Source of the DNA: Hirsutella rhossiliensis
Taxonomy: Eukaryota > Ascomycota > Sordariomycetes > Hypocreales > Ophiocordycipitaceae
Assembly (NCBI RefSeq): GCF_020360975.1
Contig: NW_025408670.1
Location: 5,394,001-5,458,000, forward strand
Direction: 5' to 3'
Length of the DNA: 64,000 nt
In this document: one piece after another, positions 36,270 through 48,096 of the stretch
Layout of the letters: every line of letters starts with the position of its first letter
Numbering within the stretch: the stretch's first letter is position 1
The notes under the pieces: model-generated
What the model was told of the DNA's origin: nothing
Seen by the model: the letters and a program-made list of their open reading frames with translations, nothing else
Database searches by the model: none
Translations under genes and position numbers: made by a program

Positions 36270-36499
36270 TATAATAACTAGTATTATTTTTAAGGGATAA
36301 ACCTATTAAGGGGTTTATATTAGTAGATATAATAAGGCGTAGTCTAAGTAATAATAAGTATATTACGTTAGTAATAAGTTAGAGGTTATAAACTATAGAT
36401 TATAACTAAGTAATTAAAATTAAAGATAGAATTATAATAAAGATCTATATTAAAGGCTAAAGAGCTATCTATTTAAAGGAGTAAAAGTAGGTAGCTATA
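36270..36499 (-). repeat. Gypsy C LTR (right, 230 bp)
   Basis: TATAATAAC...GTAGCTATA. On the gag side, so the 5' LTR of the minus-strand element. It is followed at once by an inverted Gypsy C fragment. Confidence 0.82.
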
Positions 36500-39346
36500 A
36501 GAATATCTTATACTTTATAATAATATAATAGTTAAACGGACGATAGATTTAATAGGCCGAATACTTATTAAAATTCGATTATAAAATAATCTATAAAAAA
36601 GAAATAGAAAACGGTCGAGCTAATACCCTTAGTCGACAAAGTAACTATAATATAAGAGTACTTATAGCGAAAGGATAGCTCTTAGAAATTAATAAAAATA
36701 GAAACTACTAATAACGATAGCTAAATATAATATTTAAGGTATAACCTAATAACTTAATATACTAAAAGATCTTAAAATAAATAAAAGAATATAAAGTATT
36801 AAATAGATATAATATAGAATATTTAGAAGTTTTAATATATAAAAATAAAATCTAAATACTATTAAATTTATAAGATAAAGTTATATAAGATATATATAAA
36901 TATTTAATATATAGATACTAAGGAATCTAAAGAATAATAAAATAGATTAAATAATAATATAACTTTTTATAGCTTAAGGAAGTAATATAATAAGTTATTA
37001 AAGAATATAAACTTTATATATAAAGTAAAGCTAAATAATATAAACTATATAAAGAATTATAACTACTATTAATACTAAAGAAACTATAGGATTTAATAGC
37101 TTTTAATTATATTATAAAGCTATTACTATTAAAAGAACCTATAACTAACGTTAAGTATAATAATATATTTATTATTACTAATAGATTAATAAGTATAAAT
37201 AGTTTTTACTATATAAAGAAGTAAGTAATATAAAAGAGCTAGTATATATATTCCTATAAATAATTATTAGTAATTATAAACTATTAAATAAGATTATCTT
37301 TAATAAAGGAAGTATATTTATAGCTAAATTTTAGTAAGCTCTTATAGTATAACTAAGGATAAAATATAAGCTTAGTATAGCTTATTACTTATTAATAGAT
37401 AGATAAATAAAACGACTTAACTAAACGCTTAAATAATATTTACGATACTATATTAGCTATAAATAAAATAATTAAGTTAAATAGCTATTAATAGTATAAC
37501 TAGCTTATAATAGCTTAGTTATAGAAATAACTAAGCTCTTACTAGTATACGCTAATTATAGATATAACCTAAAAGTATTTAAGGTTACTTAATAAGGACT
37601 ATAAGTGAAACGAGCGATACTATAAGTAGATTAGCTATAAAAATTATATAAAGAAATATAATAAGAAATTTAATTTATTAAAGAACGAATATCTACTTAT
37701 TATAATCGGAAAATATTATAAGGACTAATCCTCTAAGAGGGAGATATAGTCTACTTTATATAATAAAATATTAAAATAAAACGACTAAGTAATAAATTAG
37801 ATTTTAAGAAACTTAGACCGTTTAAGGTTAAGAAAACTATTTTAAAAGTTAACTATAAACTTTCGCTACTAATAATAATATAGATATACTTAATATTTTA
37901 TATCTTATTATTAGAACTAGCGCTATAAAACGCTAAACTATAGGAAAAAATTAAAGTTAATAATAATTAAGAATATAAAGTAAAATAAATACTAGATATA
38001 AGAAAATAAGGTTAATAATAAAAATACCTTATTAAATAAAAGGGATATAGACTAAAGGAAAATACCTAGGAACTACTTAAGTACTTAACCTACTATAGTT
38101 CTCTACTTTAATAATTTTACTAAAAGGTTTAAGAGGGATTAAAAGACTAAGATCTATAAACTCTTTATTAATACTAAATAAGGACTAATTCGCCTTATTA
38201 AGGATACTTAATAATTATAAGTTATTTACTACTTAATGCTTATATATATTAAGTATAGGTAAAACGCTATCCTTATTATTTACTTCTTAGATACTACGAT
38301 AAAATAACTTAGAACTCTTTTCCTTTATATAATTCTAAATCTTTTAAATATAAGCTAAACAATTAACGGCGATAGATATTTATAATTAAAGGTTTATAAG
38401 CTATACCTAAAGCTTTAATAAGGCTTCCTTAGCTTCCTCTTCTTTAAAATATAGCCTATACTACTCTACTAATAATTTAGTTACTAAAAGAGATATATTA
38501 GCTACTATATATAAAAAGAATTAAAAGATACTTATAAGAAAAGGCTATTAAAATATTATTATAATAGGAACGACTACTAGTAATATAATTATTATAGCGT
38601 AAAGAATTTTTAGCTATTTAATAATTTATCTTTTTTACCTTAAAGTATTAAGTATATAGTATATTAATAGGATCTCTACTTAAGTCGATATATTTAGTAA
38701 GAGTAGCGCGCTTAAAGGCTTTTTAGGAACGATTTTTTAATATATAACTAAATATACTATTAATAGTATATCCTAAAAGGATAAAAGAAATAAGGAATAA
38801 TATACTTATATATAACGTAATAAGGGTATTTATATATAGTAGCTAAGGTAGCTATAATAAGTCTTATAGATAAGACTAAAAGAAGGGGAGATATTATATT
38901 ATAACTACGGCTATTAAGCCGCTAATAGTCGACCGCGTTAAATATATAATACGGTCTTACGGATAAATAGTTAGTATAACTACCTAATAGATATAGGATT
39001 AAGGGGATTATAGAGATCTAAGTAATCTAGGATTAATAAGATTACTATACTTTATACGATTTAACGTTATAGATTATAGCTAGGCCTATAATCTAAGGAT
39101 AATCTCTATAGGTATATATAGCTACCTACTTTTACTCCTTTAAATAAATAGCTTTCTAGCTTTTAATATAGATCTTTATTACGATTCTATCTTTAATTCT
39201 AATTACTTAGTTATAGTTTATAGTCTATAACCTCTAACTTATTACTAATATAATATACTTATTATTACTTAAACTATGCCCTATTATATCTACTAATATA
39301 AACCCTTTAATAGGTTTATCCCTTAGGAATAATACCGGTTATTATA
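36500..39346 (+). mobile_element. Inverted Gypsy C fragment with 3' LTR
   Basis: Reverse complement of about 21222-24735: part of RNase H/integrase, the 3' internal region, and an LTR at 39117-39346. It is cut at 36500 by the right LTR of the larger Gypsy C. At its right end ATATA (39347-39351) begins LINE L copy 3, into which this copy had inserted; the LINE is continuous with the paralogue sequence at about 2870. Confidence 0.75.
39117..39346 (+). repeat. Gypsy C LTR, inverted copy (230 bp)
   Basis: TATAGCTAC...GTTATTATA, the reverse complement of the LTRs at 21222 and 36270 and exactly 230 bp. It keeps a CCGG where the others have CTAG, so it is slightly less mutated at its terminus. Confidence 0.82.
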
Positions 39347-39351
39347 ATATA

Positions 39352-42300
39352 TCTAAGTAATTACTATACTAATATACTTAAGGAGGCCCTTATAACGGTC
39401 TAGCGTTATTACTTTATTAAACTATAGTAAGAAGTTAGCGGGGTAGAGGGTAGTTTAGTATTATTAGATCGCGTCTTCCTTAGTATTTTATTAAGCGACC
39501 TATTCCTTATTTAGCTTTTTAAGTAACCTAGCTTTATCTAAGAGGTCGTTTAATCCTATCTAGCTCTAGACCCCCCTTATCTCCTCTATAAGAGGGGGCC
39601 TACTAAGTAGTAGCGCTACTAAGGGCCTACTTACTCTTTAGCGTCGCCTCCTCTTAAGTATACCCGCGACTATATTAAATATATATTAAATTTAGCTTAG
39701 GAGCCTTAAATCCTTTAACCTTTAAAGGGTATCTATTATTCTTTAGTTTAAGTAAAGGTCGATTAAGGGCACTTATACCTTCGCTTTTACTTAGTAGACT
39801 AAGGTCGCGCGGTAGGCGCTTATTACTACTTAAAGGTAAGCTAACTAGTTCTATACTAGGTCCCGCGCGATCCTATATAGTTTCCCCTTTATAGGCGTTA
39901 TCTTATAAAATATAACTATAGCGTAAGAGATTAAGGACTAGATTACCTTACTATAGACTTTCTTAGCGCGTAGTAAGGTATAGCCTTATATAGATAACGT
40001 AAGCTTAGTTAGGGCTATAGTCTAGCGCTTTATCTTTACTTAGAGCTATTTTAAGTATACCTTTTAGTATAGTTTTTAGTATACTTAAACCCTTAGTAAG
40101 CGGGCCTCTTAGACTAGTATTACTATATTAGTCTTAAGGTAGACTAACGTTATTATCGCTTATCTCCTTTATATAAAGTATATTAACTCGCTCTTCGATA
40201 GTTTAAAAGTAACCGCGAACTTAGCTACTTACTCTATATATACCTTTTAAGCCTCTTTTAAGTAAACTACTATTATTACCTTATTAGGTCTAATATTAAA
40301 TATATTTATATCGTTAGTAAAGCTAATAGTATAAATACTATATATTATACTAAGCCTTTTATATAAGGGGGTTATATAGTATAAAAATAAGATTAAAGAT
40401 AAAAGGGAGCTTTAAGGGACTCTTATTAATACTTAAGTTAGCTTTAAGGTCCTTTTATTAAAGTAAGGGGTTAATCTTCTATTACTTATAAAGCGCTATA
40501 TTAAGCTTATAAGCTATCTAAGGTATCCTTAAAGCCTTAGTTCCCTTATAAGCTTATTATAGTTAACTATATTAAATACGCCCTTAATATCTAGCTATAA
40601 GAATAATATAATACCTTTTTAAGCTTAGGTCGCGTATATTAGTTTTATTACTAATAAGATCGCTACTTTTATAGAGCGCTCTTTCTTATTTCTTATTTAT
40701 CTATTTAATAAGATATCGTTTGCCTTTACTACTCCTATAATCCTCTAAGCTAGTATTTATTTAAGTACTTTCCTTACTATAAGTAAGAAGGAAATTAGTT
40801 TCTATCCCCTTACTATATAGTAAGCTTCTAGCTTCTTACCTAGCTTTTAAATTACTATTATATTCGCGCTATAAAACTATTCTAGGAAATATAAAAGTTA
40901 GGTATAGGTATTAAAGATTATAGCTAGTTACTAAACTAAGGCTAGTTTATACTTCTTAATAAACCTTAAAGGGATACTATTTAAGCCTACTACTTTCTAA
41001 CTTACTATCTTACCTAGCGCTATTATAACGTTAGCTAGCTATATCTATTAGTTAATTATAAGGGTCGCCTTAGCTATAAGCTAAGGTAGCCCTTAAGTTA
41101 TACCTACCTTTAGTAAAAAGAACTTAGCGGCTAATATTTAGGCCTTCCCTTTAAAGGTTTTTATTAGTTAGTCCTTACCCTTTTTAACTAGTAATAAGAT
41201 ATAGGTTAGTTTTAGTAATAGCTTATTATAAAGTCTAGCTTACCTTTCTATATTCTAGAGCTTAGTATTATTAGCGCTAAATTACTCTAAGAACTTATAC
41301 TAGTAGGCCTTCCTCGCTTTATATATAGTTTGCTTTTAAGCTATAAACGCTTTATATAAGTCTACTTAGTTTACCTTACTCCTTTCCCGCTTATACTTCC
41401 TTTTTACCTTCTTAGCCTCTTTTATTACTCTTTTTACCTTTAAAGTAAACTATATATTACCCTTAAGTAATACTCGCCCTTAGCTTAGAACTATAGCTAT
41501 CTTAATCTATACTAAAGTAGTAAAGATATAGTCTAGGTCTTAGTTAATATCCTAGGGCGTTTAAAGTATTAGCTAATATAGTCCTAGCTAAGATATAGTC
41601 TTAGCTTTAACTAGCTTTACCTTTACTTCTTTTTACCTTAAGGCTAGTTTAAGTACCTAAGCTTAGGTATCGACCTATAATATAATAGTTTAAGGGATAT
41701 AGTTTAACTTAGTTAGGTCTAAATTAAGCTTAGTATACTATATCTTAGTCTTTAGCGTTACCTAAGCTAGGTTAATAGTACTATCCCTTTAGCTATAGAA
41801 AAATCTTATATACTCCCTTTTTAAGGTAGCGAGTTTAAGTTATAATCTTATTACCTCTTATATAAGTTATATCGCGCTATCTAAGGTTCTATTATATCTA
41901 TCTTAAAGTAGGTAATAGATATTAAAGTCCCTTACTATTACTATAAGGTACTTTAGTTTAATTACGCTTAGGTTATATAACGCTCTAACCCTCGCGGCTC
42001 TTAGTAGTAAGTAAATTATATATAGTTTAGTACTATCCTTAAAAATTACCTTACTTTAGTTTAGTTTAAACTAAGGTAACTAAGTCCTTAGCCTAAGCCT
42101 TTTATATATATAGAGCGTATACCTCCCCTCCTTATAGACTAAGCTATAAGGCGCTGCTTTAAGGGGGGGGGGGCCGCCTCTTAGTATAGCTTTTACTTCT
42201 TATAATACTATTAAGTTAAAGCTAGCTTAATAGTAAAGCGCTAACTAAGCTAACTTATATCTCTTTTATATATTCTAAAATAGTACTTTTAGTTATATAT

Positions 42301-43012
42301 AAGTAGGGTTAAGGTAAAAGGGGTTATTTATATAAGAAAGGAAGCGCTTTATCTCTTAGCGCTTTTTTATTTACTATACTTATAAATATCGTTCGTAGTT
42401 AGTTTAGCCTCCTTAGCCTTACTAGCTGGTAGGCATCTTAAGCTCGACCTTATATCTTAGCGCGGTTTACTTAGTCCTTACTTTTAAACCGCGGTCGATT
42501 TAAGAACGCCCTAGGTTTCGATAGTAAAGAGCACCTATTACTTAGCGTATATCTAAGTATTTATAAACTATTAAGGTCGTTATAAGTAGTTTTCCCTTAC
42601 CTTTTCTTAGGCTTTATTTACTATAAGGTAAGTCTAGGTCTATAATAAGTAGTCCCCTTAATATAAGATATAGTTATAGGGGATTTTACCCTTCTTAGCT
42701 CTATATTTATCCTTACCTTTATTATATACTATACTCTTATATTAGCTATAAAGTTATATTAATATATACTATTTAGTAATATAGCTATACTTATAGTAAT
42801 TATAATACCTCTATAGTTAAACTAACTTATTATAAGGTTTATATTAAAAGATTTATACTTTAAGGACTAAGCTTAAGTTATAAAGCTTATTAGCTTCCTT
42901 TTAGCTACCGACCTTAATAAGTATAGTTATTACTATTAATATCTTAGATTAAGGGTATAGCGCTTAAGCTTAAAAGACCTTAACTTTATTTACTTTTATA
43001 ATCTTATAAAGT
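39352..43012 (-). pseudogene. LINE L ORF2: endonuclease and reverse transcriptase
   Basis: Most complete ORF2 of the family in the window. The minus strand aligns with 1048-2870 over the RT and extends about 2 kb upstream into what should be the endonuclease domain (41150-43010). Block A lies near 40580-40620 and the catalytic box reads FTND at 40310-40321, where copy 1 has FTDD; the codon before the Asp pair ends in T here, giving RIP a TG to act on. Endonuclease catalytic residues could not be read with confidence. Confidence 0.7.
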
Positions 43013-43026
43013 AATTACTCTTTATT
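43013..43026. repeat. SINE target-site duplication, left (14 bp)
   Basis: AATTACTCTTTATT, repeated as AATTGCTCTTTATT at 43792-43805. The single difference (TA versus TG) is the RIP transition. Length fits target-primed insertion by a LINE enzyme. Confidence 0.75.
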
Positions 43027-43105
43027 ACCCTTATAATATAGTAGTTATATACTTAAGAAGTCTATTAGCTATAATACTAGAGTTAGTTTAAATCTAGCTA
43101 AGGGT
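43027..43105 (+). other. tRNA-derived head of the SINE
   Basis: Seven-base acceptor stem ACCCTTA (43027-43033) pairs perfectly with TAAGGGT (43099-43105). A 4-bp D stem ATAT/ATAT encloses AGTAGTT (AGTGGTT before RIP, a normal D loop that contains the A box). A 5-bp T stem GTTAG/CTAGC encloses TTTAAAT (TTCAAAT before RIP, the B box). The anticodon arm is degenerate and the total is 79 nt. It would have been an RNA polymerase III promoter; it is not a working tRNA. Confidence 0.7.
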
Positions 43106-43791
43106 ATAATTAATTTTTAGTTAAACTAATAAACTATACTAACCTACTTATTAATTAGCTAATTAGCGCTTCTAAAAGCGCTTATAAATATACTAGTAGT
43201 CTAGCCCCGCTATAAGTAAGCCGGCCTAGACCTCGCTTACTTAAACCTAGCGATAAATTTATTAGGACCTCCCTTTAACCTTAGTCTAGGCCCCTTAACT
43301 AGGAAAATAAAAACCTAAGGCCGATACTAATAACTTAATAAGTATAGTACGAAGCTAGTATAATAACCTAACTACCGGCCTAGCTAAAGGCTAGTATTAA
43401 TAAAAATTAGCCTACTAAGCCTTATAGTAGAAAAAAAAAAGGTAGAGCTTAGGAAGATATTATTATAGGATAAGGTTAAGGATAATTATATAATTAACTA
43501 TTAACTAAAAACGCTTATACTACCGATTAACGCTATATACACCGCGTATATAAAGGATTTACTTTTTAAGGTTACTTTATTATAGGGCTAACGTGATTCC
43601 GACTAACTAAAATAATACCTATAATAGCTAGCGTAAGATTCCTATATATTATAACTACGACCTAGTATAAGGGTAGACTAGCTATAAAAAAAGGGGAGGG
43701 TTTTCCTTTAAGTACTTTAGTTTTTCCCTCTTATTTAATACTAAAGTTCTAGATACCTTTAGATAGGTTACTAGTATAATCTTAATTAATT
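43027..43791 (+). mobile_element. tRNA-headed SINE (765 bp) using the LINE L tail
   Basis: Starts exactly after its duplication with a tRNA-like head (43027-43105), continues with a unique body (about 43106-43590), and ends with ~190 bp homologous to the 3' end of LINE L (5480-5690), including AAAGGGGAGGGTTTT and the terminal ATAATCTTAAT, then a TAAT tail. This is the classic layout of a SINE that borrows the reverse transcriptase of a partner LINE. It carries no protein frame. It is inserted at the ORF1/ORF2 junction of LINE L copy 3. Confidence 0.75.
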
Positions 43792-43805
43792 AATTGCTCT
43801 TTATT

Positions 43806-44660
43806 TACTATTACTACCCTTAAAGGGATATTCTTAGCGACTACTATATATACGCGGTAGGTAATTATAGCCTTTAGTCTAAATATAGCCTTAACTTAGC
43901 CTTAGTCCCTTTAATAGGCTCTCGCCGCGGTATTAAATATAACCGCGATATCTTTACTTTAAAGGCGCCTCGCCGCTATAGCGCTTATAGCTTTTAAGGC
44001 TATATTTACCGCCTTTACTATATCCTTTAGTTTATAGCTTAGGATTTTAAGCGGCGCCTTAATAAGGACTATAATAATCTTATATTTATAATATAGTAAG
44101 ACCTATTTTACTATAGCTTTATATTAAGTTAGTCTTTTAGTCTCGGCTATAACTATAGCCTAGGTTTACTTAGGGCCCCCTAGGCCTAAAGCGATACTTA
44201 GGTAGAGTTCTTCTTTAACTACCTCCTTAATTACTTCCTAGATTATTATCTTAAAGCTTTCGTCTACGCGGAGTACCGCTAATAACGCGCTACTAGCGCG
44301 GCTCTTTACCTTAAAGAGCCGTTCGACTACTACCTATACCTTACTAAACTATACGCTTAGGATAAAGCCTATAAGTTTATTATATACCGCTTTTTCTATA
44401 AGGTTACTTAGCGCTTAAGCTAGTATTATATCGCTATTTTAAGTTTATTAACTTACCTTATTAAGGTATATAAATTTAGGTAGCGTCTCTTTACGCTATA
44501 CGCTTTAATCGAGCTTAATACGTTAATAGCCGCTATTATATTTACCTACCCCTTAGCCTTAGTATAGTATTATTACTAATAGTAATTAATACTACTAAAT
44601 TAATTTTTAATATTAGTTAGTATTTTAGTCGCGATATATACTTACTATAAGTATATATCG
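43806..44660 (-). pseudogene. LINE L ORF1 remnant (copy 3)
   Basis: Minus strand reads an Ala/Lys-rich protein (VKAVNIALKAISAIAARRL, then KAITTYRVYIVVAKN) typical in composition of a LINE ORF1 or gag-like protein. It aligns with 47085-47714 plus 53719-53916 in copy 4. No zinc knuckle was seen in the part present. TAR codons throughout. Confidence 0.5.
44632..44660. repeat. Perfect 13-bp inverted repeat at the LINE/LINE junction
   Basis: CGATATATACTTA (44632-44644) and its exact reverse complement (44648-44660) separated by three bases, lying where copy 3 ends and copy 4 begins. Confidence 0.7.
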
Positions 44661-44671
44661 ATTTCGTAAGA

Positions 44672-47084
44672 AGTTTTTTTAAGATAGGTTATATATATTA
44701 GTTTTATTATTAATAAGATCGCTACTTTTATAAAGCGCTCCTTTTTATTTTTTATTTATTTATTTAGTAAGATATTATTTACTTTTACTACTCTTATAAT
44801 CTTTTAAGCTAGTATCTACTTAAATACTTTCCTTACTATAAGTAAGAAGGAAATTAGTTTTTATCCCTTTACTATATAATAAGCTTTTAGCTTCTTACCT
44901 TACTTTTAAATTACTATTATATTTATACTATAAAACTATTTTAGAAAATATAAGAGTTAAGTATAAGTATTAAAGATTATACTTAGTTATTAAACTAAGG
45001 CTAGTTTATACTTTTTAATAAACCTTAAAAGAACGCTATTTAGACCTATTACTTTCTAGCTTACTATCTTACTTAGTACTATTATAACGTTAGCTAGCTA
45101 GATTTATTAATTAAGTATAAGGGTTACCTTAGCTATAAGCTAAGATAGCTCTTAAGTTATATTAGCTTTTAATAAAAAGAACTTAACTATTAATATCTAG
45201 GCCTTTCTTTTAAAGGTTTTTATTAGTTAATCCTTACCCTCCTTAATTAATAGTAGGATATAAATTAGTTTTAGTAGTTATATATTATAAAGTCTAGCTT
45301 ACCTCTTTATATTTTAAAGCTTAGTATTATTAGCGCTAAATTCCTTTAAGAAGTCGCTTTAGTAAGCCCTCCTTACTTTATAAATAGTTTACTTTTAAGC
45401 CGCTATTACTTTATATAAGTCTTCTTAATTTACTTTACTCTTTTCTTACTTATACTTCCTCCTTACCTTTTTAGCCTCCCTTATTACTCTTCTTACCTTT
45501 AAGGTAAACTATATATTACCTTTAGGTAATATTCGCCCTTAGTATAAAACTATAGCTATCGCGATCTATACTAAAGTAATAAAGATATAGTTTAGGTCTT
45601 AGTTAATATCTTTTAATATTTAAAGTAGTAGCTAATATAGTCCTAGCTAAGATATAGTCTTAGCTTTAACTAGCTTAGCTTTTACTTCTTTTTACTTTAG
45701 GGCTAGTTTAAGCGCTTAAGCTTAGGTATTAACCTATAGTATAATAGTTTAAGAGATATAGTCTAACTTAGTTAAGTTTAAGTTAAACTTAGTATATTAT
45801 ATCTTAGTCTTTAGTATTACTTAAGCTAGGTTAATAATACTATCTCTTTAGCTATAAAAAAATCTTATATACTTCCTATTTAAAGTAGTAAGTTTAAGTT
45901 ATAGTTTTATTACCTTTTATAAAAGTTATATTATACTATCTAAGGTTTTATTATATTTATCTTAAAGTAAGTAATAGATATTAAAGTCCTTTAATATTAT
46001 TATATAGTACTTTAGTTTAATTATACTTAGGTCTTATAATATTCTAGCCTTTATAGCCCTTAATAATAAGTAAATCGTTTATAATTTAATACTATCTTTA
46101 AAAATTACTTTATTTTAGTTTAGTTTAAACTAAAGTAACTAAGTCCTTAGCTTAAGCCTTTTATATATATATAGTATATACCTTCTTTCTTTATAAACTA
46201 AGCTATAAAGCGCTACTTTAAAAGGTAAGGCCTTACTTTTTAATATAGCTTTTACTTCTTATAATACTATTAAGTTAAAGCTAGCTTAGTAGTAAAGCCT
46301 TAATTAAGCTAGCTTATATTTTTTTATATATTTTAGAATAATACTTTTAGTTATATATAAGTAAGGTTAAGGTAAAAAGGGTTATTTATATAAAGAAAGA
46401 AGTGCTTTATCTCTTAGTACTTCTTTATTTACTATACTAATAAATATTATTTATACTTAGTTTAGCCTTCTTAGCCTTACTAGCTAGTAAGTATCTTAAG
46501 CTTAACTTTTTATTTTAGCGCGGTTTACTTAGTCCTTACTTTTAAACTATAATTAAATTAAGAACGCTTTATATTTTAATAGTAAGTAATACCTATTACT
46601 TAGTATAAGTCTAGGTATTTATAAACTACTAAGGTTATTATAAGTAGTTTTCCTTTACCTTTTCCTAAGCTTTATTTACTATAAGGTAAGTTTAAGTTTA
46701 TAATAAGTAGTCCCTTTAATATAAAACGTAATTATAAGGGATTTTACCTTTTTTAGCTTTATAATTATCCTTACCTTTATTATATACTATATTCTTTTAT
46801 TAGCTATAAAGTTATATTAATATATACCGCTTAGTAATATAGCTATACTTATAGTAATTATAGTATCTTTATAGTTAAACTAACTTATTATAAGGTTTAT
46901 ATTAAAAGATTTATACTTTAAGGACTAAGCTTTAGTTATAAAGCTTATTAACTTTTTTTAAGCTATTAACCTTAATAAGTATAGTTATTACTATTAATAT
47001 CTTAGATTATAAGTATAGCGCTTAAGCTTAAAAGACCTTAGCTTTATTTACCTTTATAATCTTATAAAGTAATTACTTCTTATT
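44672..47084 (-). pseudogene. LINE L ORF2, endonuclease part (copy 4)
   Basis: Aligns with about 40620-43012 of copy 3. Compared with copy 3, more CG sites are lost here and AT content is higher, so this copy seems more heavily mutated. It contains the endonuclease region but no RT catalytic motif. Confidence 0.6.
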
Positions 47085-47714
47085 TATTATTACTACCTTT
47101 AAAAGGATATTCTTAATAACTACTATATATATATAGTAGGTAATTATAGCCTTTAGTTTAAATATAGCTTTAACTTAGCCTTAGTCCTTTTAATAAGCTC
47201 TTATTAAAGTATTAAATATAACTATAATATCTTTACTTTAAAAGTGCCTTATTATTATAGCGCTTATAGCTTTTAAGGCTATATTTACTACCTTTACTAT
47301 ATCTTTTAATTTATAGCTTAAGATTTTAAGTAGTACCTTAGTAAGGACTATAATAATCTTATATTTATAGCGTAGTAAGGCTTATTTTACTATAGCTTTA
47401 TATTAAGTTAGTCCCTTAGTCTTAGCTATAACTATAGCCTAGGTTTACTTTAGGCCCCCTAGGCCTAAAGTAATACCTAGGTAAAGTTCTTCTTTAACTA
47501 CCTCCTTAATTACTTCTTAGATTATTATATTAAAGCTCTTATCTATATAAAGTACTATTAATAACGCGCTACTAACGCGGCTTTTAGCCTTAAAGAGCTA
47601 TTTAACTACTACTTATACCTTACTAAACTATACGCTTAAAATAAAACCTATAAGTTTATTATATACTACTTTTTCTATAAGGTAACTTAGCGCTTAAGTA
47701 AGTATTATATTACT
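47085..47714 (-). pseudogene. LINE L ORF1 (copy 4), part before the Copia-1 site
   Basis: Homologous to 43806-44430. It continues at 53719 after Copia-1. The join GCGCTTAAG...ACTTT/AGGTTTATTAAC reproduces the uninterrupted sequence near 44411-44446. Confidence 0.5.
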
Positions 47715-47719
47715 ACTTT
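47715..47719. repeat. Copia-1 target-site duplication, left
   Basis: ACTTT, identical to 53714-53718. Confidence 0.92.
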
Positions 47720-47994
47720 TGATGGTAGGCACCTATGTGCCTACAGATACGCATGCGCACAAGCTGTAGGCTGAGTCACAGTCACGACAGGTAGGGTAAC
47801 CGGTGATGACTTCAATTGTAACTAACTAGGGAAGAGGAAGCTATTCACAAGAAACGGAATGTGCACCTGGTAATGGGGGCATGCAGCCGGGGCTGCGTGC
47901 CCTGATCGCGGGGTAGGGTGTCACGTGGGAGTCGTGCATGAACCGTGATGGTATCCCGATTGCACGGGTTACTCAGCAGGTTAGTATTCCAACA
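47720..47994 (-). repeat. Copia-1 3' LTR (275 bp)
   Basis: TGATGG...CCAACA on the plus strand (TG...CA). It differs from the 53440 LTR by C/T (CACCTGG versus CACCCGG), A/G (GGTTAGT versus GGTTGGT) and one G indel (GAGGAAG versus GAGAAG). Confidence 0.93.
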
Positions 47995-48001
47995 CAGGCA
48001 G

Positions 48002-48013
48002 TCTTTTCTTTTC
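48002..48013 (-). promoter_or_regulatory. Copia-1 polypurine tract
   Basis: GAAAAGAAAAGA on the element strand, seven bases before the 3' LTR. It primes plus-strand DNA synthesis. Confidence 0.7.
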
Positions 48014-48096
48014 GTGATGGAATCCGAAGACTGCCGTGCCTGCCCTTCATTCCGGTCTCAATGAAGGGAGGCTCGTCATCATGGAGTCGTTTGTCG

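Larger units (their letters stand above)
21222..36499 (-). mobile_element. Gypsy C, RIP-mutated, hosting two nested insertions
   Basis: Bounded by two 230-bp LTRs (21222-21451, 36270-36499). Removing Gypsy B (26065-33045), the solo LTR (22946-23642) and their duplications leaves about 7.6 kb, normal for Gypsy. Coding is on the minus strand: gag at the right, then protease/RT (split by Gypsy B), RNase H, integrase. The flanks do not match: AAGGT at the left and AGAAT at the right, and they lie in different host elements (LINE L and an inverted Gypsy C). The two LTRs therefore probably come from different insertions joined by recombination. Confidence 0.75.
39347..44660 (-). mobile_element. LINE L copy 3, with a nested SINE
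   Basis: Minus-strand LINE containing part of ORF1 (43806-44660), the endonuclease and the RT (down to 39352). The 3' end is lost at the Gypsy C LTR (39346). Removing the SINE (43027-43791) and one duplication restores the arrangement seen in copy 4 (47040-47110). Confidence 0.75.
1..47719. other. RIP-saturated transposon block (left)
   Basis: CA and TG dinucleotides are almost missing on both strands while TA is in great excess and CG is retained; the first 60 bases contain neither CA nor TG. This is the known footprint of repeat-induced point mutation, which turns CpA into TpA in duplicated DNA during the sexual cycle of many Pezizomycotina. All elements in this block are dead: start codons appear as ATA, Gln codons as TAA or TAG, Cys as Tyr, and His as Tyr. 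The block ends abruptly at the Copia-1 border. No host gene was recognised inside it. Confidence 0.9.

Noticed and set aside
42164..42175. G run (GGGGGGGGGG) as a G-quadruplex or telomere-like tract
   Set aside because: A single short homopolymer within LINE ORF2, no repeated G blocks.
43027..43105. A functional tRNA gene
   Set aside because: The acceptor, D and T arms fit, but the anticodon arm does not pair and it is the head of a SINE with target duplications.
1..47719. Centromere or AT-rich mitochondrial DNA
   Set aside because: Recognisable LTR elements, target duplications and CA/TG depletion with retained CG point to RIP-mutated nuclear repeats; no mitochondrial gene seen. A pericentromeric location is possible but cannot be shown from this window.
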